From JBMNTP01 sp050945795 (GTDB taxonomy: Bacteria > Bacillota > Clostridia > Christensenellales > MGBC116941), in the NCBI GenBank assembly GCA_050945795.1, contig JBMNTP010000026.1, positions 1 to 29,238 of the forward strand: DNA of 29,238 bases, written 5' to 3'. Shown here piece after piece: positions 1 through 6,762 of the stretch. Within the stretch, counting starts at the first letter, position 1. Every line of letters begins with the position of its first letter. The translations under genes were made by a program, and so were the position numbers. The notes under the pieces are model-generated. The model saw nothing but the letters and a program-made list of their open reading frames with translations. It ran no database searches and was not told where the DNA came from.

Positions 1-60
1 TGTCGCGGGGCCCCGCCCCCCGCGCCCCCGCTTAAGGGACAATTGCCCCTTAAGAATCCC
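1..60. other. GC-rich window edge followed by a short hairpin
   Basis: The first 30 bases are almost pure G and C, quite unlike the AT-leaning DNA that follows. Next comes an 8-bp inverted repeat (CTTAAGGG, then CCCTTAAG, at about 31-54) around an 8-base spacer. No coding frame is recognised here. The composition suggests the end of a structured or low-complexity element cut by the window edge, or an assembly edge effect. Confidence 0.4.
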
Positions 61-65
61 GTTTT

Positions 66-97
66 AAAATGCTGCATATGCGGCATTTTTAGTTTGT
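66..97. terminator. Hairpin with T-tract, candidate bidirectional terminator
   Basis: AAATGC and GCATTT arms flank an internally palindromic GCATATGC core, giving a long hairpin at about 68-89. A T run follows on the plus strand and A residues precede it, so either strand could terminate here. It lies far downstream of the minus-strand gene ending at 518. The gene it serves on the plus strand is outside the window. Confidence 0.45.
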
Positions 98-307
98 AAC
101 GAGAATTTCGGCAAGGTAGGGGATAAGGAGAAAAGCTTTTCCTTTAATCTTAGTGGGATTAATCTTTAAATTAATTCTTCTATGTATTATGGTTAGAAGG
201 CCGATCGGAAAGCAGATTGAATAATAAATAACAAACAGTGCCGCCGGTTTCTTTTGACTGAACCTTTTCTTTTCCTAAACAAGAGGCAGAACAACTAACA
301 AATAAAT

Positions 308-396
308 AAGCCGCCATAAGGCAGCTTAACTATGGATTGTCAAAAGCGCAATTGGTTTTGTTGACTTCACTTTTGCTTTTTCTAAAAAGTGAAAAC
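308..396 (+). repeat. Dispersed hairpin repeat, copy A
   Basis: The unit has four parts in order: an AAGCCGCC...GGCAGCTTA hairpin, a conserved block containing ATTGTCAAAAGCGCAATTG, a short linker, and a TTCACTTTT/AAAAGTGAA hairpin (366-374 with 385-393). The same order recurs at 411-502 and, inverted, at 5541-5631. A weaker partial copy of the linker and T-rich arm is seen at about 247-293. It is noncoding. Confidence 0.7.
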
Positions 397-410
397 TATT
401 AGCAAACCTA

Positions 411-502
411 AAAGCTGCTATAAGGCGGCTTAATTATAGATTGTCAAAAGCGCAATTGATTTCTTTTGGCTCCACCTTTTCTTTTTCTAAAGAAAAGGTG
501 GA
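411..502 (+). repeat. Dispersed hairpin repeat, copy B
   Basis: It has the same architecture as the copy at 308-396. The first hairpin is AAAGCTGC/GGCGGCTT-like, the ATTGTCAAAAGCGCAATTG block is nearly identical, and the second hairpin is TCCACCTTTTCTTT (471-484) paired with AAAGAAAAGGTGGA (489-502). The second hairpin differs in sequence from copy A but still pairs, so structure appears to be kept. It lies immediately downstream of the minus-strand gene that ends at 518 and could serve as its terminator. Confidence 0.7.
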
Positions 503-517
503 AGAAAAGGTGGAACG

Positions 518-1222
518 CTAATAGCTTAATAGGGTTTCGACGGTATCTATATCAAAAACAGGCGTTATTTCCTTGATTTTATCCATCTCCATGCTTTTCA
601 TAACGCTGATATTTAAGCTAAGATCGTATCGCCAGTTAGCGACCTGTTCTTTAAAAGCTATGTATTGTTCGTCCTTTGTTAAATCGGGCAGCATTTTGCC
701 GGACCAATTTATAGAGTTCTCCATCATACGGATTACCGCGCTTTGCTTATAAATGGCTTTAACGTTTTCTATAAGCAGCTTATCCTCTTCGCTGGATGAT
801 TCGGTTATAAGCCGGTCGCATTTTTGTATATACGGCTCAAGGAACTCTTTAAGCGCATCATAGTTATCGACATCGCCGTTGTCTATAAAAATACGGCTCA
901 TCATTTCGGCTACTTTGTTGAAAAAGCCCTGGCTTTCCACCTCATACATAAACGCCTCAACCTTACTGTATACCGTACCGCTGACATTTTGAACCGGCGA
1001 CTTTTGAGCAAACAGTCCTACTACCATAAAGGCGAGCACCAACACCGCACCAGTCGCCACAACGAGTGTACTGCGCCGCAGATTTATATACTCTCGGCCG
1101 TTATCCACTATAAAAGGGAAAGCTGAATTCTCCTTCTCAAGCTCCTCTTTAAGCGAGCTTTTGATGGCTTCGTTTTCGCTTTCCCTGCGTTTGATGGCTT
1201 TAAATATATTATTATCCGCCAT
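518..1222 (-). CDS. Single-pass membrane protein of unknown function
   Basis: This is a 234-residue protein that I do not recognise. The first 50 residues are charged and probably cytoplasmic. One strongly hydrophobic segment spans about residues 51-72 (TLVVATGAVLVLAFMVVGLF), and about 160 mostly helical, acidic residues follow, which by the positive-inside rule would lie outside the membrane. I chose the ATG at 1222 (MADNNIFK) over one 12 codons upstream because a GGGGTGG ribosome-binding-like sequence lies just before it. It sits about 110 bp downstream of the signal peptidase gene on the same strand. That gap holds an AT-rich TATAAT-containing stretch (about 1275-1300), so it may have its own promoter. 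No lipobox or cleavable signal peptide is seen. Confidence 0.75.
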   Translation of the reverse strand: MADNNIFKAIKRRESENEAIKSSLKEELEKENSAFPFIVDNGREYINLRRSTLVVATGAVLVLAFMVVGLFAQKSPVQNVSGTVYSKVEAFMYEVESQGFFNKVAEMMSRIFIDNGDVDNYDALKEFLEPYIQKCDRLITESSSEEDKLLIENVKAIYKQSAVIRMMENSINWSGKMLPDLTKDEQYIAFKEQVANWRYDLSLNISVMKSMEMDKIKEITPVFDIDTVETLLSY

Positions 1223-1333
1223 TAAACATCCACCCCGATAATGCCGGCTAAAAGCCACGCCCAGCGCCGGTGTTTATAATATATTATAGTTTACAATAAT
1301 GCTTTATATTGAGTTTAGAGAATACGGCTGGAA

Positions 1334-1957
1334 TCAGCCGAATATACCCGAGTCATAAACGCTTTTGGCTTTATCCGCCGGCCATACCACCGCCTGCACT
1401 CTGCCCATAACATTTTCAAGCTGTATCGGCCCGACTTGCGGCGAGCTGCTGTCTAGGCTGTAGTTGCGGTTATCTCCCATAACAAACACGCAGTCGTCCG
1501 GCACCTTTATTGGCGGAGAATCCACCACCTTTTTATCGTTGCCGAATATGTCCTCATCCGCCTTGCCGTCTATGTATACAGTGCCGGATTTTATCTCGAC
1601 AGTTTCGCCCGGCAATCCGATTATTCGCTTGACATATGTATCGTCGCTGTTTGGGAAATGGCATATTATTACCTCCCCGCGTTTGGGCTCATTTATAATA
1701 TATGCCAGCTTGTTTATGAATATGGTCTCTCCTGTTTCGAGGGTGGGCAGCATGGACGGTCCGTCGACTTTTTGAAACTCCAAAACAAACATTCTTATGG
1801 AAACGGCTATCGCTATTGCCAGCACCAGCGCCTTTATCCAATCGAATACCGAATCTTCTCTATTATTCCTTATAACCGGAGCGACGCCAGACCTCGCAGG
1901 CGCCTGCACATGCTGCTTTTTAACACGTTTTTTCATAGTATTAACTTTTCGCTTCAT
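1334..1957 (-). CDS. lepB: Signal peptidase I
   Basis: This is a type I (S26) signal peptidase, which removes signal peptides from secreted preproteins at the outer face of the membrane. One transmembrane anchor spans about residues 38-58. The catalytic serine is in GPSMLPT (Ser68), the general-base lysine in YVKRIIGLPGE (Lys110), and the conserved GDNRNYSLDSS box is at 161-171. The length (207 residues) and single anchor fit Gram-positive SipS-type enzymes. The first ATG overlaps the end of the DUF951 gene by 17 bp with a GGAG close before it. A second in-frame ATG seven codons later (1936) begins just after that gene's stop and is an alternative start. Confidence 0.95.
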   Translation of the reverse strand: MKRKVNTMKKRVKKQHVQAPARSGVAPVIRNNREDSVFDWIKALVLAIAIAVSIRMFVLEFQKVDGPSMLPTLETGETIFINKLAYIINEPKRGEVIICHFPNSDDTYVKRIIGLPGETVEIKSGTVYIDGKADEDIFGNDKKVVDSPPIKVPDDCVFVMGDNRNYSLDSSSPQVGPIQLENVMGRVQAVVWPADKAKSVYDSGIFG

Positions 1958-2147
1958 TTACTCCGCTTTCAAGCAGTTTCTTAGCCTTAGCCTCAAAAAC
2001 ATGCCTTTCAAGCATTATAACTCTGCCGCAGGCCATGCATTTAATTTTAACATCGGCTCCTACGCGAATTATCTGCCACCTGTTTGAGCCGCAGGGATGC
2101 GGCTTTTTCATCTGCACTATATCTCCAAGCGCGAAGCTTACAAGCAT
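1941..2147 (-). CDS. DUF951 family protein
   Basis: This is a 68-residue basic protein matching the DUF951 family of Firmicutes, which has no established function. The hallmark sequence is present: KKPHPCGSNRWQIIRVGAD, then IKCMACGRVIMLER. The spaced cysteines (C..., CxxC) suggest a small zinc-binding fold. It overlaps the signal peptidase start by 17 bp, so the two are probably translated as a coupled pair. The start chosen is the ATG of MLVSFALGDIVQMKK, preceded by GGGAAAA-like sequence. The family assignment is firm; the role is not known. Confidence 0.85.
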   Translation of the reverse strand: MLVSFALGDIVQMKKPHPCGSNRWQIIRVGADVKIKCMACGRVIMLERHVFEAKAKKLLESGVNEAKS

Positions 2148-2452
2148 TTTCCCTCCAAAGTATACGCCGCACCGGGCGACCGCCTTGTTCTGAATTTATT
2201 ATATCAGAATATTTTGTTAAAATACAGAGCGCCTATAAGCGCTAAAGCCGCTGCCGGCGCATTTATTTTGCCATTTCTTTTTTGTAACAATGTTACCGAC
2301 ACCTATATAGTGCGCGGAATAAAATATGATATAATTAAAGAAATGCTAAGTAAATAACTTATGGCGACCGGGCAAAAGACGGCATTTCGAATTAATAAGG
2401 GTTTTTTAGAAATTTCGCGGCTTCTTGCCGCGCTGAACGGAAGGTGTATTTA
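2148..2452. promoter_or_regulatory. Divergent intergenic region with GTAAC-AAT-GTTAC inverted repeat
   Basis: About 300 bp separates the minus-strand DUF951 operon from the plus-strand disulfide reductase gene. It contains a 13-bp inverted repeat, GTAACAATGTTAC (2284-2296), and a TATAAT hexamer (2330-2335) with no convincing -35. The inverted repeat would be centred near -52 relative to the start implied by that -10. Its half-sites match those inside the 44-bp palindrome at 14532-14575, hinting at Crp/Fnr-type control. That link is inference. Confidence 0.4.
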
Positions 2453-4135
2453 GTGAAAATTGTTATTATTGGCGGGGTTGCTGGAGGTGCGTCTGCCGCG
2501 GCCAGACTTAGGCGGCTTGATGAGGGCGCCGAGATAATAATGTTTGAAAAAGGAGAGTATATATCTTACGCTAACTGCGGTTTGCCGTATTATATAGGCG
2601 GTACGATAAATAAAAAATCGGCTCTGACGCTGCAAACGCCGGAAAGCTTTAATGCGCGTTTTAATGTCGATGTGCGGGTTAAAAGCGAGGTTATATCTAT
2701 AGATACGGCTAAAAAAGCCGTTTCGGTTAAAAATCACGACACAGTACAAATTTACAGCGAAACGTATGACAAAATCATACTTTCGCCCGGAGCTTCTCCG
2801 GTTATGCTGCCGATACCTGGGGCGGATAACGAGCGGGTTTTTACGTTGCGCACAGTGCCGGACGCTTTTAAAATACGCGAGTTTATAGAAGCCGCCGCGC
2901 CAAAATCTGCACTGGTTGTAGGCGGCGGCTATATAGGCGTTGAAATGGCGGAAAATCTTGTTGACGCCGGACTTGATGTTTCTATCGCAGAGCTGGCGCC
3001 TAATATAATAAACAGGATGGATCCGGACATCGCCTGCGAGGCGCACGCGTATGCCGAAGCTAAGGGCATTAAGCTGTTCTTGAACAGCTCATTATCTGGA
3101 ATAAAGCAAATCGGTGACGCGCTTGAGGCGACCGTTGGCTGCCATACGCTTAAAGTCGATATGGTGCTTATGTCGGTAGGCGTAAGGCCGGACACAGCTT
3201 TAGCGATAAACGCTGGACTTAAAGCTGACCGGCGCGGCGCTATAATCGTAAATCAGTTTATGCAATCATCAGACCCCGACATATACGCCGTTGGAGACGC
3301 CGTTTCCGTAACCGACTTTATAACGGGTCAACCGGCATTTGTGCCGCTGGCGGGGCCGGCTAACAGGCAGGGCAGAATCGCTGCCGATAATATATGCGGC
3401 ATTAAAAGCAGCTATAAAGGCACGCAAGGCTCGGCCATTCTAAAACTTTTTGACATGACTGTTGCCTCTACCGGCATAAACGAAAGCACAGCTAAAGCCG
3501 CCGGATACGATTATGATAAGGTATTTATATACTCCGGCTCACACGCCGGATACTATCCCGGTGCCACAAATATGTCTATAAAGGTAATATTTAATAAGGA
3601 GGACGGCAAACTGCTCGGCGCTCAGATAGCCGGATTTGACGGCGTTGATAAGCGCATAGATGTTTTGGCTACGGCTATTAGAAACGGCCTTACCGCTTCA
3701 GATCTTACAGAGCTTGAGCTGGTTTATGCGCCGCCCTTCTCATCCGCTAAAGACCCCGTTAATATGGTAGGGTTTGTAATCGAAAACACCGTTTCAGGCC
3801 TGGTATCAAATTTCCATTGGCATGATGTGGACGATTTGCCAAGGGACGGCAGCGTGTCGCTTATAGATGTGCGTACGGAGCGCGAGTATTCCCGTGGCAA
3901 TATTGCCGGCTTTGTCAATATGCCGCTTGATAGCCTTAGGCAGCACATAAAGTACATAGATAAAAGCAAGCCGGCGTATGTAAATTGCTTTAGCGGGGCA
4001 AGAAGTTATCTCGCTTGCCGTATACTTACCGCGAACGGCATAGAATGTAAAAACCTATCCGGCGGCATACGGCTGTATCAGGCCATGAAAAGCCTTCCCG
4101 AGCCTATTCCGCCTTGCCGGGATCAAAACAAATAG
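2453..4135 (+). CDS. FAD-dependent CoA-disulfide/persulfide reductase with C-terminal rhodanese domain
   Basis: This is a flavoprotein of the CoA-disulfide reductase group fused to a rhodanese domain (CDR-RHOD type), which uses NAD(P)H to reduce CoA disulfide, CoA persulfide or polysulfide. The N-terminal FAD fold is KIVIIGGVAGGASAAARLRR. The redox cysteine lies in SYANCGLPYYIGG (Cys42). The NAD-binding fold is VVGGGYIGVEMAENL near residue 150, and a second FAD motif, IYAVGDAV, follows. The rhodanese domain begins near residue 455, with its active loop CFSGARSY at Cys512. I chose GTG at 2453 over GTG at 2444 because GGAAGG sits eight bases before it, giving 560 residues. A role in sulfur or peroxide/redox stress follows from the family; the natural substrate cannot be read from sequence. 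The next gene is a metal-dependent repressor. Confidence 0.9.
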   Translation: MKIVIIGGVAGGASAAARLRRLDEGAEIIMFEKGEYISYANCGLPYYIGGTINKKSALTLQTPESFNARFNVDVRVKSEVISIDTAKKAVSVKNHDTVQIYSETYDKIILSPGASPVMLPIPGADNERVFTLRTVPDAFKIREFIEAAAPKSALVVGGGYIGVEMAENLVDAGLDVSIAELAPNIINRMDPDIACEAHAYAEAKGIKLFLNSSLSGIKQIGDALEATVGCHTLKVDMVLMSVGVRPDTALAINAGLKADRRGAIIVNQFMQSSDPDIYAVGDAVSVTDFITGQPAFVPLAGPANRQGRIAADNICGIKSSYKGTQGSAILKLFDMTVASTGINESTAKAAGYDYDKVFIYSGSHAGYYPGATNMSIKVIFNKEDGKLLGAQIAGFDGVDKRIDVLATAIRNGLTASDLTELELVYAPPFSSAKDPVNMVGFVIENTVSGLVSNFHWHDVDDLPRDGSVSLIDVRTEREYSRGNIAGFVNMPLDSLRQHIKYIDKSKPAYVNCFSGARSYLACRILTANGIECKNLSGGIRLYQAMKSLPEPIPPCRDQNK

Positions 4136-4142
4136 ATAAGCT

Positions 4143-4175
4143 CAAAGCGGCGCTGGGTATACTTGCGCCGCTTTG
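4143..4175 (+). terminator. Perfect 11-bp stem hairpin after the reductase gene
   Basis: CAAAGCGGCGC (4143-4153) pairs perfectly with GCGCCGCTTTG (4165-4175) around an 11-base loop, eight bases after the stop codon. No T-run follows, so it is a weak or Rho-assisted terminator, or an operator-like structure. Its right arm overlaps the putative -35 of the DtxR-type gene. Confidence 0.5.
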
Positions 4176-4190
4176 CCATTATGGTATAAT
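4163..4190 (+). promoter_or_regulatory. Candidate promoter of the DtxR-type gene
   Basis: TTGCGC (4163-4168) and a perfect TATAAT (4185-4190) are separated by 16 bases. The -35 falls within the right arm of the preceding hairpin. The start codon is 59 bases further on, after an AGGAGGAGG ribosome binding site. Confidence 0.5.
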
Positions 4191-4248
4191 AACAGAGTAT
4201 AATCGCCCGCCGCGGATTAGCCGCGGACAAAATAGGAGGAGGCCGCGC

Positions 4249-4650
4249 ATGCAAGAGCATAAACTTACATTCTCGATGGAGAACTACCTCGAAGCAGTTT
4301 ACGAACTTTCGCGAGGAGAATCCGGTGCAAGGGTTACCGATATCGCGCAGAGAATGGATGTTACAAAGGCAAGCGCCAATAACGCTATGTCCGTTCTCTC
4401 CGATAAAGGGCTTATTATCAACGAAAAATATCAAGAGATTTACCTAACCCCTGAAGGCTTAAAACACGCCAGGGCCGTTTCGCAAAAGCATACAATTATC
4501 GAAAGTTATTTTATAAATGTGCTGGATATTACCCCGGAAACGGCAAATACCGACGCTTGTGCCATAGAGCATGTTATAAGCCATGAATCGGTATATGCCA
4601 TGCTTCAGCATCTGTCTAAGCTGGGTTTTAAGCATGAATTTGACGTTTAA
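4249..4650 (+). CDS. DtxR-family metal-dependent transcriptional repressor
   Basis: This is a 133-residue DtxR/MntR-type repressor. The winged helix-turn-helix covers about residues 26-68 (VTDIAQRMDVTKASANNAMSVL), and a metal-binding dimerisation domain covers about 70-133. Candidate metal ligands are Met10, Glu11, His81 and the DACAIEH motif (Cys104, Glu107, His108). The Met/Cys/Glu/His set resembles the iron-type DtxR site more than MntR. The C-terminal SH3-like domain of long DtxR proteins is absent, as in MntR-sized members. The ATG at 4249 follows a strong AGGAGGAGG. An upstream in-frame start at 4114 would lie inside the preceding gene and is unlikely. No metal transporter lies nearby, so its target is not shown by context. 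Confidence 0.88.
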   Translation: MQEHKLTFSMENYLEAVYELSRGESGARVTDIAQRMDVTKASANNAMSVLSDKGLIINEKYQEIYLTPEGLKHARAVSQKHTIIESYFINVLDITPETANTDACAIEHVISHESVYAMLQHLSKLGFKHEFDV

Positions 4651-4703
4651 AAATGCTAAGCGCCTTTACTAGCGCCGTATAATATGCGAAGGGGGACGAT
4701 TTT

Positions 4704-5537
4704 ATGCGCACCGGCTTCGGGGAGATATATATGCATTTTGAATTATTCCACATAAACATAGGCGGATATAACATAGCTTATATCGCCGAGGGCGATGGGC
4801 CTTTGCTGCTGCTTTTGCATAATATAGGCGATAACAGCCGCACCTTTCGCCATATAATACCCATGCTGTCAAAGCGTTTCACAGTAGTCGCGCCGGATCT
4901 TTTAGGCTTTGGCTACAGCGAAGCGCCGCAAATTGACCGTTCTATTGATAATTACGCGTCGTTTCTCGGCGCTTTTATTGCCGAGCTTGGCATACAGCCT
5001 TTTGGCGTCATAGCCGCGTCTCTTTCCTCCGCTTACGCGATAAAGCTGCTGCATAATGAGACTTCAGGCATACAAAAGGCGCTTTTTATATCGCCCGGCG
5101 GCATAACACCGGCGTATCCGGCTTTTATTCGCAAGGCGGGCTCGGGTATTTTCAGAAAATCCAACTATAAAAAAGTAACCGAGAGCGCTGTGCGAGAATA
5201 TATATGTGATGGGCTTTTTAACCGCACCCTGGCGAACACCGAATTAGTATCAACATATTACAGTGCGCTATCTACTGATTTAGCAAAAAAATCCTTCATC
5301 GATACGCTTGCCGATTACGATGACTCCGACATACCCGGCATACTTCCCGCTATAACGCAGCAAACTCTTGCGGTTTTTGGTGAAAAAGATATTTATCATC
5401 CTGCAGAAAGCGATTATTATGCTAATGCGCTGCCCGGCTGCCGTACTGTGCTTATAAAGAATTGCGGGCATTTTGTTCAGGAGGAAAAACCTGAGCGCCT
5501 TGTCGATGCCGCTATGGAGTTCTTTGGGGACGTTTAG
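4704..5537 (+). CDS. Alpha/beta hydrolase fold protein
   Basis: This is a 277-residue alpha/beta hydrolase without a signal peptide. The oxyanion strand LLLLLHNIGDNSRTF (about 34-48) and VVAPDLLGFGYSE (61-73) are typical. The nucleophile elbow reads AASLS (Ser106), where most relatives have GxSxG. The acid is probably Asp229 in FGEKDIYHP and the base His256 in NCGHFVQEEKPE, so a full triad is present. The substrate is unknown; haloalkane dehalogenase-like, esterase and C-C hydrolase relatives share this pattern. GGGGGA precedes the ATG used here, but a second ATG nine codons on (4731, MHFELFH) follows GGGGAG and is an equally good start. The stop lies four bases before a hairpin repeat that may end the transcript. 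Confidence 0.82.
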   Translation: MRTGFGEIYMHFELFHINIGGYNIAYIAEGDGPLLLLLHNIGDNSRTFRHIIPMLSKRFTVVAPDLLGFGYSEAPQIDRSIDNYASFLGAFIAELGIQPFGVIAASLSSAYAIKLLHNETSGIQKALFISPGGITPAYPAFIRKAGSGIFRKSNYKKVTESAVREYICDGLFNRTLANTELVSTYYSALSTDLAKKSFIDTLADYDDSDIPGILPAITQQTLAVFGEKDIYHPAESDYYANALPGCRTVLIKNCGHFVQEEKPERLVDAAMEFFGDV

Positions 5538-5540
5538 TTG

Positions 5541-5631
5541 TCCACCTTTTCTTTAGAAAAAGAAAAGGTGGAGCCAAAAGAAATCAATTACGCCTTTTAT
5601 TATTATTTGTTAAGCCGCCATTTGGCGGCAT
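5541..5631 (-). repeat. Dispersed hairpin repeat, inverted copy C
   Basis: This is the inverted copy of the elements at 308-396 and 411-502. TCCACCTTTTCTTT (5541-5554) pairs with AAAGAAAAGGTGGA (5559-5572), followed by GCCAAAAGAAATCAATTACGC and an AAGCCGCC/GGCGGC hairpin. It begins four bases after the hydrolase stop codon and could act as its terminator. A short open frame through it (5538-5759) is only the translated repeat. Confidence 0.7.
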
Positions 5632-5693
5632 ACTTGTTTATTGGAGGTTCTGGTTTTTCTTTAGGAGATAAGCAGATAGAGCCAAAGAGCCTT

Positions 5694-5711
5694 GCAGGGG
5701 GATCCCTGCAG
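5694..5711. repeat. Short hairpin TGCAGGG/CCCTGCA
   Basis: A 7-bp perfect inverted repeat flanks a four-base loop in the otherwise noncoding stretch after the hydrolase gene. It has no T-run. Its purpose is unknown. Confidence 0.35.
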
Positions 5712-5752
5712 ATGCGTTTTGCCTCGGTCGCATCCCGCTTAATGCGAAAATG

Positions 5753-5785
5753 GGTATAAAAAATAGCACCTGCTTTTGCAGATGC
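5753..5785 (-). terminator. Rho-independent terminator of the immunity-like gene
   Basis: On the minus strand AGCATCTGC and GCAGGTGCT pair around AAAA, with one mismatch, and are followed by ATTTTTTATA. It lies 18 bases beyond the stop of the gene that ends at 5803, as expected for its terminator. Confidence 0.75.
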
Positions 5786-5802
5786 TAAATCTGTTTTGCT
5801 TG

Positions 5803-6042
5803 TTAACCAGTAGCAACTGTTCTTTTTGACGGGAATCCATCTTGGACAACTCGGTAAAAGTGTTCTAGAGATTGCCCAATACTCCATTCGCTATGCTCAT
5901 CTTTTGCAGACGCTTTCTCCATATGCCACTCTTTTGTTTCTTTATCGAATCGAATAATTCCATCTGCATCGTTGCTTTCACAGGAATAGCTATAGCGGAT
6001 GATTCGCTCATCTTCATAGATTTTTTGATATATCCACCACAT
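5803..6042 (-). CDS. Small hypothetical protein, possible immunity partner
   Basis: This is a 79-residue acidic soluble protein beginning MWWIYQKIYEDERIIRYSY, rich in aromatic and charged residues, with no membrane segment. I do not recognise a named family. It starts 21 bases after the stop of the toxin-C-terminus-like gene, with a strong AAGGAGG before its ATG, and ends at a good terminator. Small acidic proteins directly downstream of toxin C-terminal fragments are commonly immunity proteins, so that is the favoured inference. An overlapping open frame at 5865-6116 lacks a comparable ribosome binding site and is treated as a shadow. Confidence 0.65.
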   Translation of the reverse strand: MWWIYQKIYEDERIIRYSYSCESNDADGIIRFDKETKEWHMEKASAKDEHSEWSIGQSLEHFYRVVQDGFPSKRTVATG

Positions 6043-6063
6043 ACTATCCCTCCTTGCTTCTCT

Positions 6064-6387
6064 TTAAAGCCATGGCCCAATTGTGCTTGGTGTTGCAATA
6101 TCGTGAGCCTCTCCATAAGTATGCCCGCGCAATTGCATTTGCATCAACTCCGCGTATTCATGCTTAAGGAGCATGATGTCAAGTTGCGTATGTTTCCCCT
6201 GCGTCAGCCGATCCCAAGCTTGCGTCTGCTCAAAATCGGGATCAAAACGGCGCGCGCTATCATCTCCAAAACGATGCTCATTGTAGAATATGTGATCCTT
6301 AATCTCCCCGATTGCCTTTTTTGTGAAAGGGGTGTTTCGGGCAATATGTTCTATGTCTGTTGTGCGTTTGCGAATCGCATCGTACAT
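6064..6387 (-). CDS. Toxin-C-terminus-like fragment with HEYxE motif
   Basis: This is a 107-residue protein with features I associate with C-terminal domains of Firmicutes polymorphic or phage-borne toxins: IKDHIFYNEH, then RFDPDFEQTQAWDRL, LLKHEYAELM and YGEAHDIA. The spaced His/Glu residues (KHEYAE, EAH) could form a metal or catalytic site. Usually such a module ends a much larger protein; here it starts at an ATG after GGAG, and the frame stays open about 20 codons upstream before a stop. An AGGAGG and a promoter-like sequence (6451-6478) lie just beyond, so it may be expressed alone. I read it as an orphan or truncated toxin module followed by its immunity gene. The family resemblance is from memory, not a search. 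Confidence 0.55.
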   Translation of the reverse strand: MYDAIRKRTTDIEHIARNTPFTKKAIGEIKDHIFYNEHRFGDDSARRFDPDFEQTQAWDRLTQGKHTQLDIMLLKHEYAELMQMQLRGHTYGEAHDIATPSTIGPWL

Positions 6388-6762
6388 GAGCTCTCCGTGG
6401 CGCGATGTCCACCCAGGTGCTTTCTTGGCCCCGAAATGCCTCCTGTCTGCATTATATCATTGCGGGCGGCAGAAGCAACGAAATCCTTGCTCTTCGCCCA
6501 TGCCGCCTTACTCGGCTCGCTGCGTCCGAATGCTATTTTTTATGAAGCCTGCTTTAAAAATAGCATATCCGAAAATGGCGGGATGATGTTATAAAAGGTG
6601 GTATAATTATGTCATAGCGAAGCTATAACGCTAGTGTTCTACAGCGTGGCGTGCCATGCCTGTAAAAATACATATGGCTTTGTAGCTCATACTGTTTGAA
6701 AAGCTAAGAAGCATAATTTAAAGCGCAAACAGTAGCGATAATACGGTTGGCGGGAGGAAGCG
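6388..6762. other. Noncoding accessory stretch with two hairpins
   Basis: No gene is recognised between the toxin fragment and the glycosylase. It holds an 11-bp perfect stem, ATGCTATTTTT (6530-6540) with AAAAATAGCAT (6556-6566), with a nested AAGC/GCTT. A second stem is ACTGTTTG (6691-6698) with CAAACAGT (6726-6733), 30 bases before the glycosylase start. A TATAAT occurs at 6602-6607 without a clear -35. The open frames crossing this stretch look like shadows. Confidence 0.45.
6451..6478 (-). promoter_or_regulatory. Candidate promoter for the toxin-like fragment
   Basis: On the minus strand TTGCTT (6473-6478) and a perfect TATAAT (6451-6456) are 16 bases apart. AGGAGG follows a few bases later, 48 bases before the first in-frame ATG. 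Confidence 0.4.

Noticed and set aside
2097..2357. Plus-strand open frame of 86 codons before the reductase gene
   Set aside because: It overlaps DUF951 and the regulatory region, has no ribosome binding site, and its sequence is not protein-like.
5538..5759. Plus-strand open frame of 73 codons after the hydrolase gene
   Set aside because: It translates the hairpin repeat and has no ribosome binding site or natural protein character.
5865..6116. Minus-strand frame overlapping the immunity-like gene and toxin fragment
   Set aside because: It is out of frame with both better-supported genes and lacks a good ribosome binding site.
5872..6594. Plus-strand frame of 240 codons
   Set aside because: It is antisense to the toxin/immunity pair; its composition is that of a shadow and no start signal is seen.
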